Shown here piece by piece: positions 24,630 to 32,808 of a stretch of DNA of 64,000 nt. Position 1 is the stretch's first letter, and every line of letters begins with the position of its first letter. The stretch is taken from NCBI RefSeq assembly GCF_009192745.1, contig NZ_VTFV01000002.1:1-64000 (forward strand), written 5' to 3'. The DNA is from Arthrobacter citreus. Lineage in GTDB: Bacteria; Actinomycetota; Actinomycetes; Actinomycetales; Micrococcaceae. A program made the position numbers and the translations under genes. Below the pieces are notes generated by a model, which ran no database searches, was not told the origin of the DNA, and saw only the letters and a list, made by a program, of their open reading frames with translations.

Positions 24630-25274
24630 ATGACTGAGTCGAATGCATCGGTTCCCCGTCACCACAAGCCCAAGCTGTACGCACCCATGGACTTCGCCAA
24701 CCACCCCGGCGGCGCCGATCCTGCTCGGGTTTCGGAAGCTGCCCATTTGGCGGCGCAGGCCCTGGTGCACCACGGCAGGGAAAGCGATGACCCCGAAGTC
24801 ACCCGGCGGCTGGTAGAACTGGCCGACCAGCAGGGCCTCGAGGCCGTCGCCGAGATCTGGGCCACGAGTCCGGCCAGGTCCCTGCCAGGCGCTCTCTGGC
24901 GCCTTTACGCCCTGCGCGCAGCGGTACAGCAGAACCCGGAGAAGGTAGCAGCCTTCTACGCCGCCGGCATGGAGGCAGCACAGGTCTCCAGGGTGGTCTC
25001 CGGCGTCGCCGAGCCTATGGGCGCCGAAGAGGTCCGCGCCATGGCGGACACCATTCTCTCCGGCGCCTTTGAAGGAGAGTTCGACGTCGCACTGGAGCGT
25101 TTCGCCGCATTCTGCCGGGTGGTGGCACTTGGTGAAACCCATCACGCTGACTCTGCGGAAGCGGCCAGCAGTGCGCGGGCTACGGAGCTGACCCGCAATG
25201 CCCGGCAGCTGGTGCTGACCGCGGAAGACCTCGAACACTCGGCCGAGGCGTGGCGCCGCGGGGAACTGGACTGA
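24630..25274 (+). CDS. Conserved hypothetical protein
   Basis: 214 residues from the ATG at 24630; GGGAG lies 12 bases upstream and an in-frame ATG at 24582 is an alternative. The N-terminus is histidine/proline-rich (VPRHHKPKLYAPMDFANHPGG), the rest is strongly helical and alanine-rich with conserved-looking ARSLPGALWRLYALR near residue 80. No membrane segment, signal peptide or catalytic motif is seen. I do not recognise the function. It is preceded by the tRNA on the other strand and followed by 189 bases without a gene before the leader ORF at 25464. Confidence 0.6.
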   Translation: MTESNASVPRHHKPKLYAPMDFANHPGGADPARVSEAAHLAAQALVHHGRESDDPEVTRRLVELADQQGLEAVAEIWATSPARSLPGALWRLYALRAAVQQNPEKVAAFYAAGMEAAQVSRVVSGVAEPMGAEEVRAMADTILSGAFEGEFDVALERFAAFCRVVALGETHHADSAEAASSARATELTRNARQLVLTAEDLEHSAEAWRRGELD

Positions 25275-25463
25275 GCCTGCGGCACCGTGCCAGGGCTGTG
25301 GATACTCCGGTTGACATCAGGGACCCCGAGTAGAAAACTGAAAGTGGTGTCGGACCGCGGAACCCCCGGGCTTCAACTTAGAGCCGCTTCGAGCGGCCTT
25401 CCGCCGAGAGGCGCTCCCGGTCCGGCACCGTTACTCTTTTCCGCATCGGATATTCTTACCGGT

Positions 25464-25499
25464 GTGATGACCCCCAAGCGCAACAGGCCAGTCCGGTGA
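25464..25499 (+). CDS. Possible leaderless 11-residue leader ORF
   Basis: GTG ATG followed by nine codons and TGA (product VMTPKRNRPVR). TATTCT at 25451-25456 is a good -10 whose expected transcription start is at or next to the GTG, which would make a leaderless message. The TGA overlaps the GTG start of the PhoU-like gene (GTGA), so translation could be coupled. The PhoU-like gene has no clear ribosome site of its own. This is a reading of signals only. Confidence 0.35.
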   Translation: MMTPKRNRPVR

Positions 25500-26113
25500 A
25501 GCTCCGGCTGTTTCCCCAGGAAAACGCCGGCCTTGACCTTCTGTCCCGAATGGCCGCACAGGCCGTCAGTGGTACCGCCACCCTCTCGGAGGCGCTGGGA
25601 GCAGACCCAGCAGAGTTCCCAAGGCTCGCCGAGGAACTGCATACCCTTGAGGCGGAGACCACCGAACTGCACTTTGCGCTTATGACGCAGATGCGCACCA
25701 GCTTCATCAACCCGCTTCCCCGTGAAGACCTGTACGACCTCTCCCTGATCCTGCTGGCGCTCATGGAGCGGCTGGACAGTGCGGCGGAGATCGTCTCGCT
25801 CTACAAGCTGACCAATGTTTCGCGGCGGGCTGCCGAACAGCTGGAGGTGCTGGGCCGGCAGGCCGAGCTCTCGGTGGCTGCCATGCGCACCCTTGCCTCC
25901 CTTGAGGATCTGGAAGACTACTGGATCGAAATGCTCCGGCTGAGCAAGCGGGTGGAACGCACGCACCGCATTTGGCTCGCCGAGCTGATCCACGACCACA
26001 AGGCACTGGCCTACATCCGCCACCGTGACCTGGCCGACCAGCTGGCCGCTGCGTCCAAGGAACTGCGCCGGCTCGGCACCTACGTCGGCAACATCCTGGT
26101 CCGGGAATCGTAG
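25496..26113 (+). CDS. PhoU-like/DUF47 protein, Pit accessory
   Basis: 205 residues, almost all helix, of the DUF47/PhoU-like family found next to low-affinity phosphate transporters. Typical parts are RLFPQENAGLDLLSRMAAQ at the start and FINPLPREDLYDLSLILLALMERLD (about 67-91), where acidic residues of the PhoU-type E/DxxxD pattern occur. It probably sits on the inner face of the membrane and modulates the transporter encoded by the next gene, whose TTG start abuts its stop. GTG start, possibly reached through the leader ORF. Confidence 0.85.
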   Translation: MKLRLFPQENAGLDLLSRMAAQAVSGTATLSEALGADPAEFPRLAEELHTLEAETTELHFALMTQMRTSFINPLPREDLYDLSLILLALMERLDSAAEIVSLYKLTNVSRRAAEQLEVLGRQAELSVAAMRTLASLEDLEDYWIEMLRLSKRVERTHRIWLAELIHDHKALAYIRHRDLADQLAAASKELRRLGTYVGNILVRES

Positions 26114-27124
26114 TTGACCACCGTACTGCTGGTGGCAGTATTCGCCTTCGCGGGTGCCTACGCCTTCATCAACGGCTTTCACGACGTCTCCAACTCGGTG
26201 GCCGCTGCCATCCGCACCCGGGCACTCACCCCGGGCGTCGCCGTCGTGCTGGCCAGCGTTTTCAACCTGCTGGGCGCCCTCATGAGCACGGCGCTGGCCC
26301 TGGTGCTGGCGGACCTGTTCGTCAAGCTGCCCGAAGGCAGCAACGGCCTGGGCATCCTGATAGCCGCACTTGCCGCTGCGTGCGCGTGGGGCCTGTGGAC
26401 GTGGTGGCGGCGCATGCCTTCGTCCTCCACGCACGCCCTGGTGGGCGGGATCGTGGGTTCCGCTGCCGCTTCCCCGCTGGTAGGCGGGCCGGGCGTTTCA
26501 GAGTCCTTCCGGCTCCTCTGGGACCAGATTGCCCTGCCCCTGCTGCTTTCCCCCGTGATCGCCTTCGTACTGGCGTACCTGCTGGTATACCCGGTGATGT
26601 GGCTGATGCGGTACAGCTCGCTGCGTCGCGGCGATGCCGGCAACCGGATCGCGCAGTCCGTGCTTTCTGCTGCGTTCTCACTGGGCCACGGTATGCAGGA
26701 CGGGCAACGGACCATGGCGGTCCTGGTGCTGGGGCTTGCCGCTGCCGGCTACTCCACCGGCGGCGGGATTCCCTGGGGCGTGCAGGTGTTCGCCGGCGTC
26801 GCTCTGGCCGTGGGGGCCCTCTTCGGCGGCTGGCGGATTACCCATACCCTCGGCTACCGGCTGGTGCGGATTGATCCGCTGCGCGGCATGAGCGCCCAGG
26901 CCGTGGCTACCGGAATGCTCTTCCTGGGCGGGCTCTGGCTGCACATCCCGCTCTCCAGTACGCAGACCATGACCAGCGCAGTTGTGGGTGCCGGCGCGAA
27001 CCGCCGGTTTGCCGCCGTCCGGTTCATTCCGCTGCGCGAGATCCTCTTCACCTGGCTGGTGACCGCTCCGGCTGCTGCACTGCTGGGCGGCATCTTCCTG
27101 CTCGCCCTCAGCCCGCTGCTCTAA
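26114..27124 (+). CDS. pit: Low-affinity inorganic phosphate transporter, PiT family
   Basis: 336 residues with about nine to ten membrane helices. Both PiT signature repeats are there: GFHDVSNSVAAAIRTRAL in the first helix hairpin, with the conserved Asp, and a second related region GHGMQDGQRTMAVLVLGL near residue 195. PiT proteins carry phosphate, as a metal-phosphate, with protons or sodium. The TTG start follows the stop of the PhoU-like gene directly, a clear two-gene unit. It is convergent with the high-affinity pst operon across a long hairpin. Confidence 0.92.
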   Translation: MTTVLLVAVFAFAGAYAFINGFHDVSNSVAAAIRTRALTPGVAVVLASVFNLLGALMSTALALVLADLFVKLPEGSNGLGILIAALAAACAWGLWTWWRRMPSSSTHALVGGIVGSAAASPLVGGPGVSESFRLLWDQIALPLLLSPVIAFVLAYLLVYPVMWLMRYSSLRRGDAGNRIAQSVLSAAFSLGHGMQDGQRTMAVLVLGLAAAGYSTGGGIPWGVQVFAGVALAVGALFGGWRITHTLGYRLVRIDPLRGMSAQAVATGMLFLGGLWLHIPLSSTQTMTSAVVGAGANRRFAAVRFIPLREILFTWLVTAPAAALLGGIFLLALSPLL

Positions 27125-27167
27125 GCCCGCACGTTCCGCGCCAGCCCTGACCCAACCCCAAACACGC

Positions 27168-27223
27168 CGAGAGGCCAGTTACGGCTCTTCTCAGGGCTGA
27201 AAAGAGCCGTAACTGGCCTCTCG
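27168..27223. terminator. Long perfect inverted repeat between pit and pstB
   Basis: CGAGAGGCCAGTTACGGCTCTT is repeated exactly in inverse after a 12-base loop, a 22-base perfect stem. It lies between two convergent genes, 43 bases from one and 19 from the other, so it probably terminates both. Its end CGAGA and inner CAG are shared with the palindrome at 59940. Confidence 0.8.
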
Positions 27224-27242
27224 ATGGGTAGGGTGCGCCGGG

Positions 27243-28022
27243 TTACCCGAAGCGGCCGGAGACGTAGTCCTCGGTGGCCTTAACGGTCGGGTTGTTGAAG
27301 ATGACCGTGGTGTCGTCGTACTCGATGAGCTTGCCGGGCTTGCCGGTTCCGGCGATGTTGAAGAAGGCGGTCTTGTCCGAAACACGGGCAGCCTGCTGCA
27401 TGTTGTGCGTGACGATCACTACCGTGTAGTCGCTCTTGAGTTCCTCGATCAGGTCCTCAATGGCCAGCGTGGAGATGGGGTCCAGGGCGGAGCAGGGCTC
27501 ATCCATGAGGATCACTTCCGGGGACACTGCGATGGCGCGGGCAATGCACAGGCGCTGCTGCTGGCCGCCGGAAAGGCCGGAGCCGGGCTTGTCCAGCCGG
27601 TCCTTGACCTCGCGCCACAGGTTGGCGCCGGTGAGGGACTTTTCCACCAGGTCATCGGCGTCGGAGCGGGAGATCCGCTTGTTGTTCAGCTTCACGCCGG
27701 CCAGCACGTTGTCCCGGATGGACATGGTGGGGAACGGGTTGGGCCGCTGGAAGACCATGCCAATGTGGCTGCGGACCGTCACGGGGTCCACTCCGGGTCC
27801 GTACAGGTTCTCACCGTCCAGCAGCACTTCGCCCTCCACCCGGGCTCCGGGGAGCACCTCGTGCATGCGGTTCAGGGTGCGCAGGAAGGTGGACTTGCCG
27901 CAGCCGGAGGGGCCAATGAACGCGGTGACGGAACGTGCATCGATCTTGATGCTGACGTCTTCGACCGCCAGGAAGTCGCCGTAGTAGACGTTGAGGTCCT
28001 TGACGTCGATTCGCTTGGACAT
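27243..28022 (-). CDS. pstB: Phosphate ABC transporter ATP-binding protein
   Basis: 259 residues, complete. Walker [18 protein letters not shown] (about 33-49), signature [16 protein letters not shown] (about 148) and Walker [14 protein letters not shown] (about 168) are all present, with the PstB-typical SALDPIST. It powers high-affinity phosphate import. AAGGAAC lies just before the ATG. It is the last gene of pstSCAB; no phoU follows, which differs from many operons. Confidence 0.97.
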   Translation of the reverse strand: MSKRIDVKDLNVYYGDFLAVEDVSIKIDARSVTAFIGPSGCGKSTFLRTLNRMHEVLPGARVEGEVLLDGENLYGPGVDPVTVRSHIGMVFQRPNPFPTMSIRDNVLAGVKLNNKRISRSDADDLVEKSLTGANLWREVKDRLDKPGSGLSGGQQQRLCIARAIAVSPEVILMDEPCSALDPISTLAIEDLIEELKSDYTVVIVTHNMQQAARVSDKTAFFNIAGTGKPGKLIEYDDTTVIFNNPTVKATEDYVSGRFG

Positions 28023-28099
28023 GTAGTTCCTTCTGTTCTGTTCCTTGGGAGTTCCCGTTCGGGTCCTCCCGTGCCGCCGGGGCGGTGAGGGGTCTGGGG

Positions 28100-29200
28100 T
28101 CAGCGGCCGGTCTTGGGCGCGAAGATGCGGGCAACCAGGCGGGCGCCGAGGTTCAGCAGCATCACCATGAGGATCAGCAGCAGCGCCGCGGCCCAGGCAC
28201 GCTGGGTACTCGGATCAGTGTTGGTGGGCGAGGTGGGGCTCATCAGCTGCCGGTAGATGAAGGTGGGCAGCGACGCCATCCAGCCGGCAAAGACGTTGAG
28301 GTTGATGGTGTTCACGAATCCGGCAGTGACCAGCAGCGGAGCGGTTTCGCCGATCACCCGGGCGATGGCGAGCGTGACGCCGGAGGCAATGCCCGAGATA
28401 GCCGTGGGCACCACCACCTTCAGGATGGTCCGCCACTTCCGGACACCCAAGGCGTAGGAGGCTTCGCGCAGCTCATTGGGAACGATCTTGAGCATCTCCT
28501 CGGTGGAACGCACCACCACGGGGATCATCAGGACGGAGAGCGCGACGGCGGCGACGAACCCGGTGCGTGTGCCCGGGCCGAAGAGCAGTCCGAAGAAGGC
28601 AGCAGCGAACAGGCCGGCGACGATCGAGGGGATGCCGGTCATGACATCCACGAAGAACGTGATGGCCCGGGCCAGCGGACCGCCCTTGCTGTATTCCACC
28701 AGGTAGACGGCGGTGAGCAGGCCGATGGGCACGGAGATGATGGTGGCCCAGAGCGTGATCAGCAGGGTACCCATGATCGCGTGGTAGGCACCGCCGAAGA
28801 CCGGTCCGCCGCTCGCCGCGCTTTCGTTGTCCACGGTGCCGGTCATGCCACCCATTGAATTGAACAGGAAATCCATGCTCAGTCCTGGAATGCCGCGGAC
28901 CAGCACGGTGAAGATCACCGAGACCAGCGGAACCAGGGCCAGGATGAACGCACCGTAGATCAGGTTGGTGGCGAAGCGGTCGGCAGCCCGCCGGCTGCCC
29001 TCCACGAGGCGGGTGGCGATGGTGCTGCCGGCGACGAAAAGGACGGCCGCGAAGATGGCGAAGGTGGCGATGCTGAAGCCCAGCAGCGCCGAGAAGGCAG
29101 CCCCCAGGACGATTGAACCGGCCAGGATGGCCCACAGGGACCAGCCAGGAAGCTGGTTCTTGGTGAGGGAGGTGGAGCGGGTCAGTACGGTGTCAATCAT
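28100..29200 (-). CDS. pstA: Phosphate ABC transporter permease
   Basis: 366 residues with eight or so hydrophobic segments: two at the N-terminus (an actinobacterial extension of about 80 residues) and six forming the permease core. The EAA-type loop [23 protein letters not shown] (about 263-285) contacts PstB. Its ATG overlaps the pstC stop by one base. Inner-membrane channel subunit. Confidence 0.95.
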   Translation of the reverse strand: MIDTVLTRSTSLTKNQLPGWSLWAILAGSIVLGAAFSALLGFSIATFAIFAAVLFVAGSTIATRLVEGSRRAADRFATNLIYGAFILALVPLVSVIFTVLVRGIPGLSMDFLFNSMGGMTGTVDNESAASGGPVFGGAYHAIMGTLLITLWATIISVPIGLLTAVYLVEYSKGGPLARAITFFVDVMTGIPSIVAGLFAAAFFGLLFGPGTRTGFVAAVALSVLMIPVVVRSTEEMLKIVPNELREASYALGVRKWRTILKVVVPTAISGIASGVTLAIARVIGETAPLLVTAGFVNTINLNVFAGWMASLPTFIYRQLMSPTSPTNTDPSTQRAWAAALLLILMVMLLNLGARLVARIFAPKTGR

Positions 29201-30132
29201 CAGTTGGCTCCCGAGAATTCTTTGTGGCGGCTGATGATCCAGCGGGCAATAACGTTCACGATCAGGGTGATCACGAAGAGCACCAGGCCGGCAGCGATCA
29301 GCTCGGAGAGGCGCAGCCCGTAGGCCTCCGGGAAGTTCAGCGCGATCTCGGCGGCGATGGTCTGGTTGCCGGGCCGGATCAGGCTGGCAATCAGGCCGCC
29401 GGAGGAGAGCACCAGGGCCACGGCCATGGTCTCACCGAGGGCGCGTCCCAGGCCGAGCATGACGGCGCTGATGATGCCGGGGCGGGCGAACGGGATGACT
29501 GCCATGCGGATCATTTCCCATCGGGTGGCGCCCATGGCGAGCGCGGCTTCCTCGTGCAGTTTCGGTGTCTGCAGGAAGATTTCCCGGCTCAGGGAGGTAA
29601 TGATGGGCAGCACCATGACCGAGAGCACGATTCCGGCGGTGAGCATGGTCTTGCCGGTCTGGCTGGCCGGACCGGTGAAGAGGGGGAACCAGCCGGCGTT
29701 CTCAGCCAGCCAGTTGTAGGGTCCCACCAGGGCCGGCGCCAGCACGGTCATGCCCCAGGCTCCGTAGACGACCGAGGGAATGGCGGCCAGGAGGTCCACC
29801 ACGTAGCCAAGGCCCTGGGAGAGCCGCCGGGGCGCGTAGTGGGAGATGAAGAGCGCGACGCCGATGCCCACCGGCGTGGCGATCAGCAGTGCGATCGCAG
29901 CGGCAATGACCGTGCCGATAACCAGCGGGAAGATGTAGGCAAGGAAGCCTGATCCGCCCGAGATATCCCCGGAAGAGGCTGTGAAGGTGGGAAGTGCCTG
30001 CCAGAGCAGGAACGCAGCTACCGCAAAGAGGACGGTAAGGATCAGACAGCCCGCCAGCAGTGTGATGCCGGAGAAGACTTTGTCCCCCGCGCGCCCGGCA
30101 CCGCCGGTGCCCTGTATTGACTTGCTTGACAC
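29200..30132 (-). CDS. pstC: Phosphate ABC transporter permease
   Basis: 310 residues from the GTG at 30132, with AAGG ten bases upstream; the longer open frame to 30183 has no start signal. Six membrane helices, the first at about residues 22-45, and the EAA-type loop KLHEEAALAMGATRWEMIRMAVIP near 200. Partner of PstA. The gene follows pstS after 167 bases that include a hairpin, so pstS may be made in excess over the membrane genes. Confidence 0.95.
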   Translation of the reverse strand: MSSKSIQGTGGAGRAGDKVFSGITLLAGCLILTVLFAVAAFLLWQALPTFTASSGDISGGSGFLAYIFPLVIGTVIAAAIALLIATPVGIGVALFISHYAPRRLSQGLGYVVDLLAAIPSVVYGAWGMTVLAPALVGPYNWLAENAGWFPLFTGPASQTGKTMLTAGIVLSVMVLPIITSLSREIFLQTPKLHEEAALAMGATRWEMIRMAVIPFARPGIISAVMLGLGRALGETMAVALVLSSGGLIASLIRPGNQTIAAEIALNFPEAYGLRLSELIAAGLVLFVITLIVNVIARWIISRHKEFSGAN

Positions 30133-30243
30133 TGCACAACCCTTCGAACTTTGTTGGCAACTTGCTGAATGTGGACAAGACACCGCACTCGCCAGTTTTC
30201 ACTGATCCCGGGCCAGATTCAAGCTGGCCGGCGGCCGGCAAAT

Positions 30244-30279
30244 GCCCCCGCACCACGCCTTGTGGCGCTGTGCGGGGGC
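30244..30279 (-). terminator. Intercistronic hairpin between pstS and pstC
   Basis: GCCCCCGCAC pairs with GTGCGGGGGC around a 16-base loop, 21 bases after the pstS stop. Without a strong T-run, it may act as a partial terminator or RNA stabiliser that raises the pstS to pstCAB ratio. Confidence 0.65.
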
Positions 30280-30299
30280 TTCTGCCTGCTCTCCTGCTG

Positions 30300-31415
30300 C
30301 TAGGAAGCGGCCTTGATGGATTCGATCGCCTTGGCTGCCTGCTCCTGCAGGGCCGCGGACATCGGCGCATTACCTGCGGCTTCGCTGGCTGCTGCCTGCC
30401 CTTCCTCGCTGACTACGTAGGAACCGAAGGCCTTGACCAGGTCAACGGTCTCCTGGTCCTCGTAGGTGGTGCAGTAGAGGTGGTAGGAGACCAACACCAC
30501 AGGGTAGGCGCCGGATTCGGTGGTATCGCGTGCCAGTTCCATGGCCATGTCCAGTTCGGGACGCCCCTCGCCCTTGACCGGGGTGGACGCCTCAACAGCC
30601 TTGGCAGCGGCGTCGGCCGTGTAGGCCACGTACTCCTCACCGACCTTCACTGCCACGGTGCCCATGGCGCCGACGGCGGACGCGTCTGCGTAGGTAATGG
30701 CACCGTCAGTGGAGCTGGCGGCGGAGACGACGCCGGAGGTTCCCTGCGCGTTCTCCTGTCCGTCGAGTTCGGCCGGCCATTCACCGCTGGCTTCCGTGGT
30801 CCAGACGTCCGGTGCCGCGGCGGCGAGGTATTCGGTGAAGTTCTCGGTGGTGCCGGACTCGTCTGAACGGTGGACCACGGTGATGGCCGTGGCCGGCAGC
30901 TCAGTGCCTTCGTTCTGCGAGGCGATGGCCGGGTCGTTCCAGGTGCTGATTTCGCCGCGGAAGATGCCGGCGATCGTGTCGGCGTCGAGGTTCAGTTCAT
31001 CCACGCCGTCGAGGTTGAAGGTGATGGCAATCGGTGAGATGTACGCGGGGACGTGCAGCGCCCCGTCGGGTCCGCAGGTTTCCAGGGACGCTTCGACTTC
31101 CTCGTCCTTCAGGTAGGCATCCGATCCGGCGAACTGGACCCCGCCTGCGAGCAGTGCCTCCCGGCCCGCTCCGGAGCCGTCCGGGGAGTACTGGATGGAA
31201 GCGTTCGGGTTGGCTTCGCGGAAACCTGCGATCCAGGCGTCCATGGCGGAGGCCTGCGAGCTTGCTCCTGCACCGGAAAGGGTTCCGGTCAGGGCGGAGT
31301 CCGAAGACTCGGTATTGGCTGCTGCGTTCGTGGCGTTGTCACTGCCGCAGGCTGCCAGGGCAAGCGCTGCAACCGAGAGGACGGCCGCGGTGCGGCCAAT
31401 GCGGAATACCTTCAC
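30300..31415 (-). CDS. pstS: Phosphate-binding lipoprotein
   Basis: 371 residues from the GTG at 31415, with AAAGGGA about nine bases before it; a TTG at 31433 is the outer alternative. An N-terminal signal peptide with lipobox LALAAC (Cys about residue 22) makes it a membrane-anchored binding protein. GAGASSQASAMDAW, the phosphate-binding serine loop near residue 48, and YSPDGSGAGREA and HRSDESGTTENF further on are typical of PstS. First gene of the operon and preceded by a PHO box. Confidence 0.96.
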   Translation of the reverse strand: MKVFRIGRTAAVLSVAALALAACGSDNATNAAANTESSDSALTGTLSGAGASSQASAMDAWIAGFREANPNASIQYSPDGSGAGREALLAGGVQFAGSDAYLKDEEVEASLETCGPDGALHVPAYISPIAITFNLDGVDELNLDADTIAGIFRGEISTWNDPAIASQNEGTELPATAITVVHRSDESGTTENFTEYLAAAAPDVWTTEASGEWPAELDGQENAQGTSGVVSAASSTDGAITYADASAVGAMGTVAVKVGEEYVAYTADAAAKAVEASTPVKGEGRPELDMAMELARDTTESGAYPVVLVSYHLYCTTYEDQETVDLVKAFGSYVVSEEGQAAASEAAGNAPMSAALQEQAAKAIESIKAAS

Positions 31416-31517
31416 AGTCGTGGTCCCTTTCAAGGGTGGTATACCGGCGCGTCAACGCCGGGAGACTTGTCGCTGGAACGTTTTTCTGCGTCCCAAAAAA
31501 CACAGTGGCCTGCCAAG

Positions 31518-31534
31518 GTGAACAAAAAGTGAAC
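31518..31534 (-). promoter_or_regulatory. PHO box upstream of pstS
   Basis: On the minus strand GTTCACTTTTTGTTCAC contains two GTTCAC units with an 11-base period, the arrangement bound by PhoP in actinobacteria. It lies about 103 bases before the pstS start. No phoR/phoP genes are in the window. Confidence 0.8.
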
Positions 31535-31623
31535 TGCCGCCAAGCAGAACTGGAATTGTTCCGGGACACGTCACAGACTCCGTGCCTTCTCTTTGCAGAC
31601 GCCGGGCGTCCTAGACTGTTCCC

Positions 31624-32754
31624 ATGCCAGCCCGTGACCGTCTCAGCGCCTCGAGCAGGTTCCTGCGCAACAGGTTCCGGATCGGACTCAAGCGCAGCGG
31701 CGCGTCTGTGTACCCCGCACTGCAGATGACCATCTGCGCCGTGGGCGCCTATGCCTTCGCGGAATACGTGCTGGGCCACCAGGGCCCGCTCTTTGCCGCC
31801 ACGGCGGCGCTCATCTCCCTTGGCTTCTCGCGGGAACCCCGCACCCGCCGCGTGCTTGAAGTGGGAATCGGCTGCACGCTGGGCATCACCATCGGCGAAC
31901 TGCTGCTCCATGTACTGGGAAACGGACTGTGGCAGGCCGCCGTCGTGCTCTTCGCCTCGCTGATGCTGGCACGCTTCCTGGACCGCGGGGTTATTTTCAC
32001 TACGCAGCTTGGCCTTCAGTCCCTGCTGGTGGTGCTGCTGCCTGCCCCCGACGGCGGAGTGTTCACCCGCAGCGTGGACGCAATCGTGGGCGGCGTCTTC
32101 GCCCTCGTGGTCACCATGCTTGCTCCGCGGGATCCGCGCCGCGAACCCAAATCCAACATCCGCGAACTGCTCAGCGAGCTGTCCGCAGTGCTGCGCCAGG
32201 TTGCCGATGCCCTGGCCCGCAGCGATTCGACCCTGGCCTGGCACGCCCTGGTCCGGGCCCGCAACACCCAGCCGCAGCTGGACATGCTCGCCCGCAGCAT
32301 CCGGGATGCACGTGAGATCGCCCGCATCTCGCCGGCGTACAGAAGGCATTTGGCGGAGCTGGGAGACCTGCGCGGTTCCGTGGGCTATCTGGACCTGGCG
32401 GTGCGCAACAGCCGCGTGTTTGCCCGCCGGACCACTTCGGTCATCAACCACGCCTCCCTCTCCGATACGGCGGTGGACAAGGTCTCCGAAGTCATCAATG
32501 ACACCGCCGACGCAGTGGACATCCTTGCGCGGGCCCTGGGCGGCGGGGAATCCCAGCCAACCCGCGAGCGCCATCTGCGCCAGGCCCGGAACGAGCTGGC
32601 CGCCGTCGCTTCCCGGCTGCATCCGGCGTCCCTGGACGTCACGGACCTCTACGGGGACGCCCTGGTGATGCTTTTCCGTCCGCTGGTGGTGGACCTGCTG
32701 GAAGCAACCGGGCTCACCCATGAGGAAGCCGTCAGCTACCTTTCTGAGGTCTAG
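31624..32754 (+). CDS. FUSC-family (aromatic acid exporter-like) membrane protein
   Basis: 376 residues. A cluster of hydrophobic helices (about 28-165) includes GPLFAATAALISLGFS and a GCTLGITIGELLLHVLG helix, typical of FUSC/ArAE-type proteins; the second half is a soluble helical domain rich in Arg, Leu and Ala. It has one transport-like half, fewer helices than full-length exporters. The substrate is unknown. It is divergent from pstS across about 208 bases, so the PHO box region could also affect it. Confidence 0.7.
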   Translation: MPARDRLSASSRFLRNRFRIGLKRSGASVYPALQMTICAVGAYAFAEYVLGHQGPLFAATAALISLGFSREPRTRRVLEVGIGCTLGITIGELLLHVLGNGLWQAAVVLFASLMLARFLDRGVIFTTQLGLQSLLVVLLPAPDGGVFTRSVDAIVGGVFALVVTMLAPRDPRREPKSNIRELLSELSAVLRQVADALARSDSTLAWHALVRARNTQPQLDMLARSIRDAREIARISPAYRRHLAELGDLRGSVGYLDLAVRNSRVFARRTTSVINHASLSDTAVDKVSEVINDTADAVDILARALGGGESQPTRERHLRQARNELAAVASRLHPASLDVTDLYGDALVMLFRPLVVDLLEATGLTHEEAVSYLSEV

Positions 32755-32808
32755 GCCCCGGCTCCGGAGCTGAACGGTGATGTCAGTGCCGGCAGATAGC
32801 CTGTTGGC

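Noticed and set aside
25311-25339. TTGACA at 25311 as promoter of the PhoU-like gene
   Set aside because: No good -10 lies 16-18 bases downstream, and the site is over 150 bases from the start; the TATTCT at 25451 fits better.
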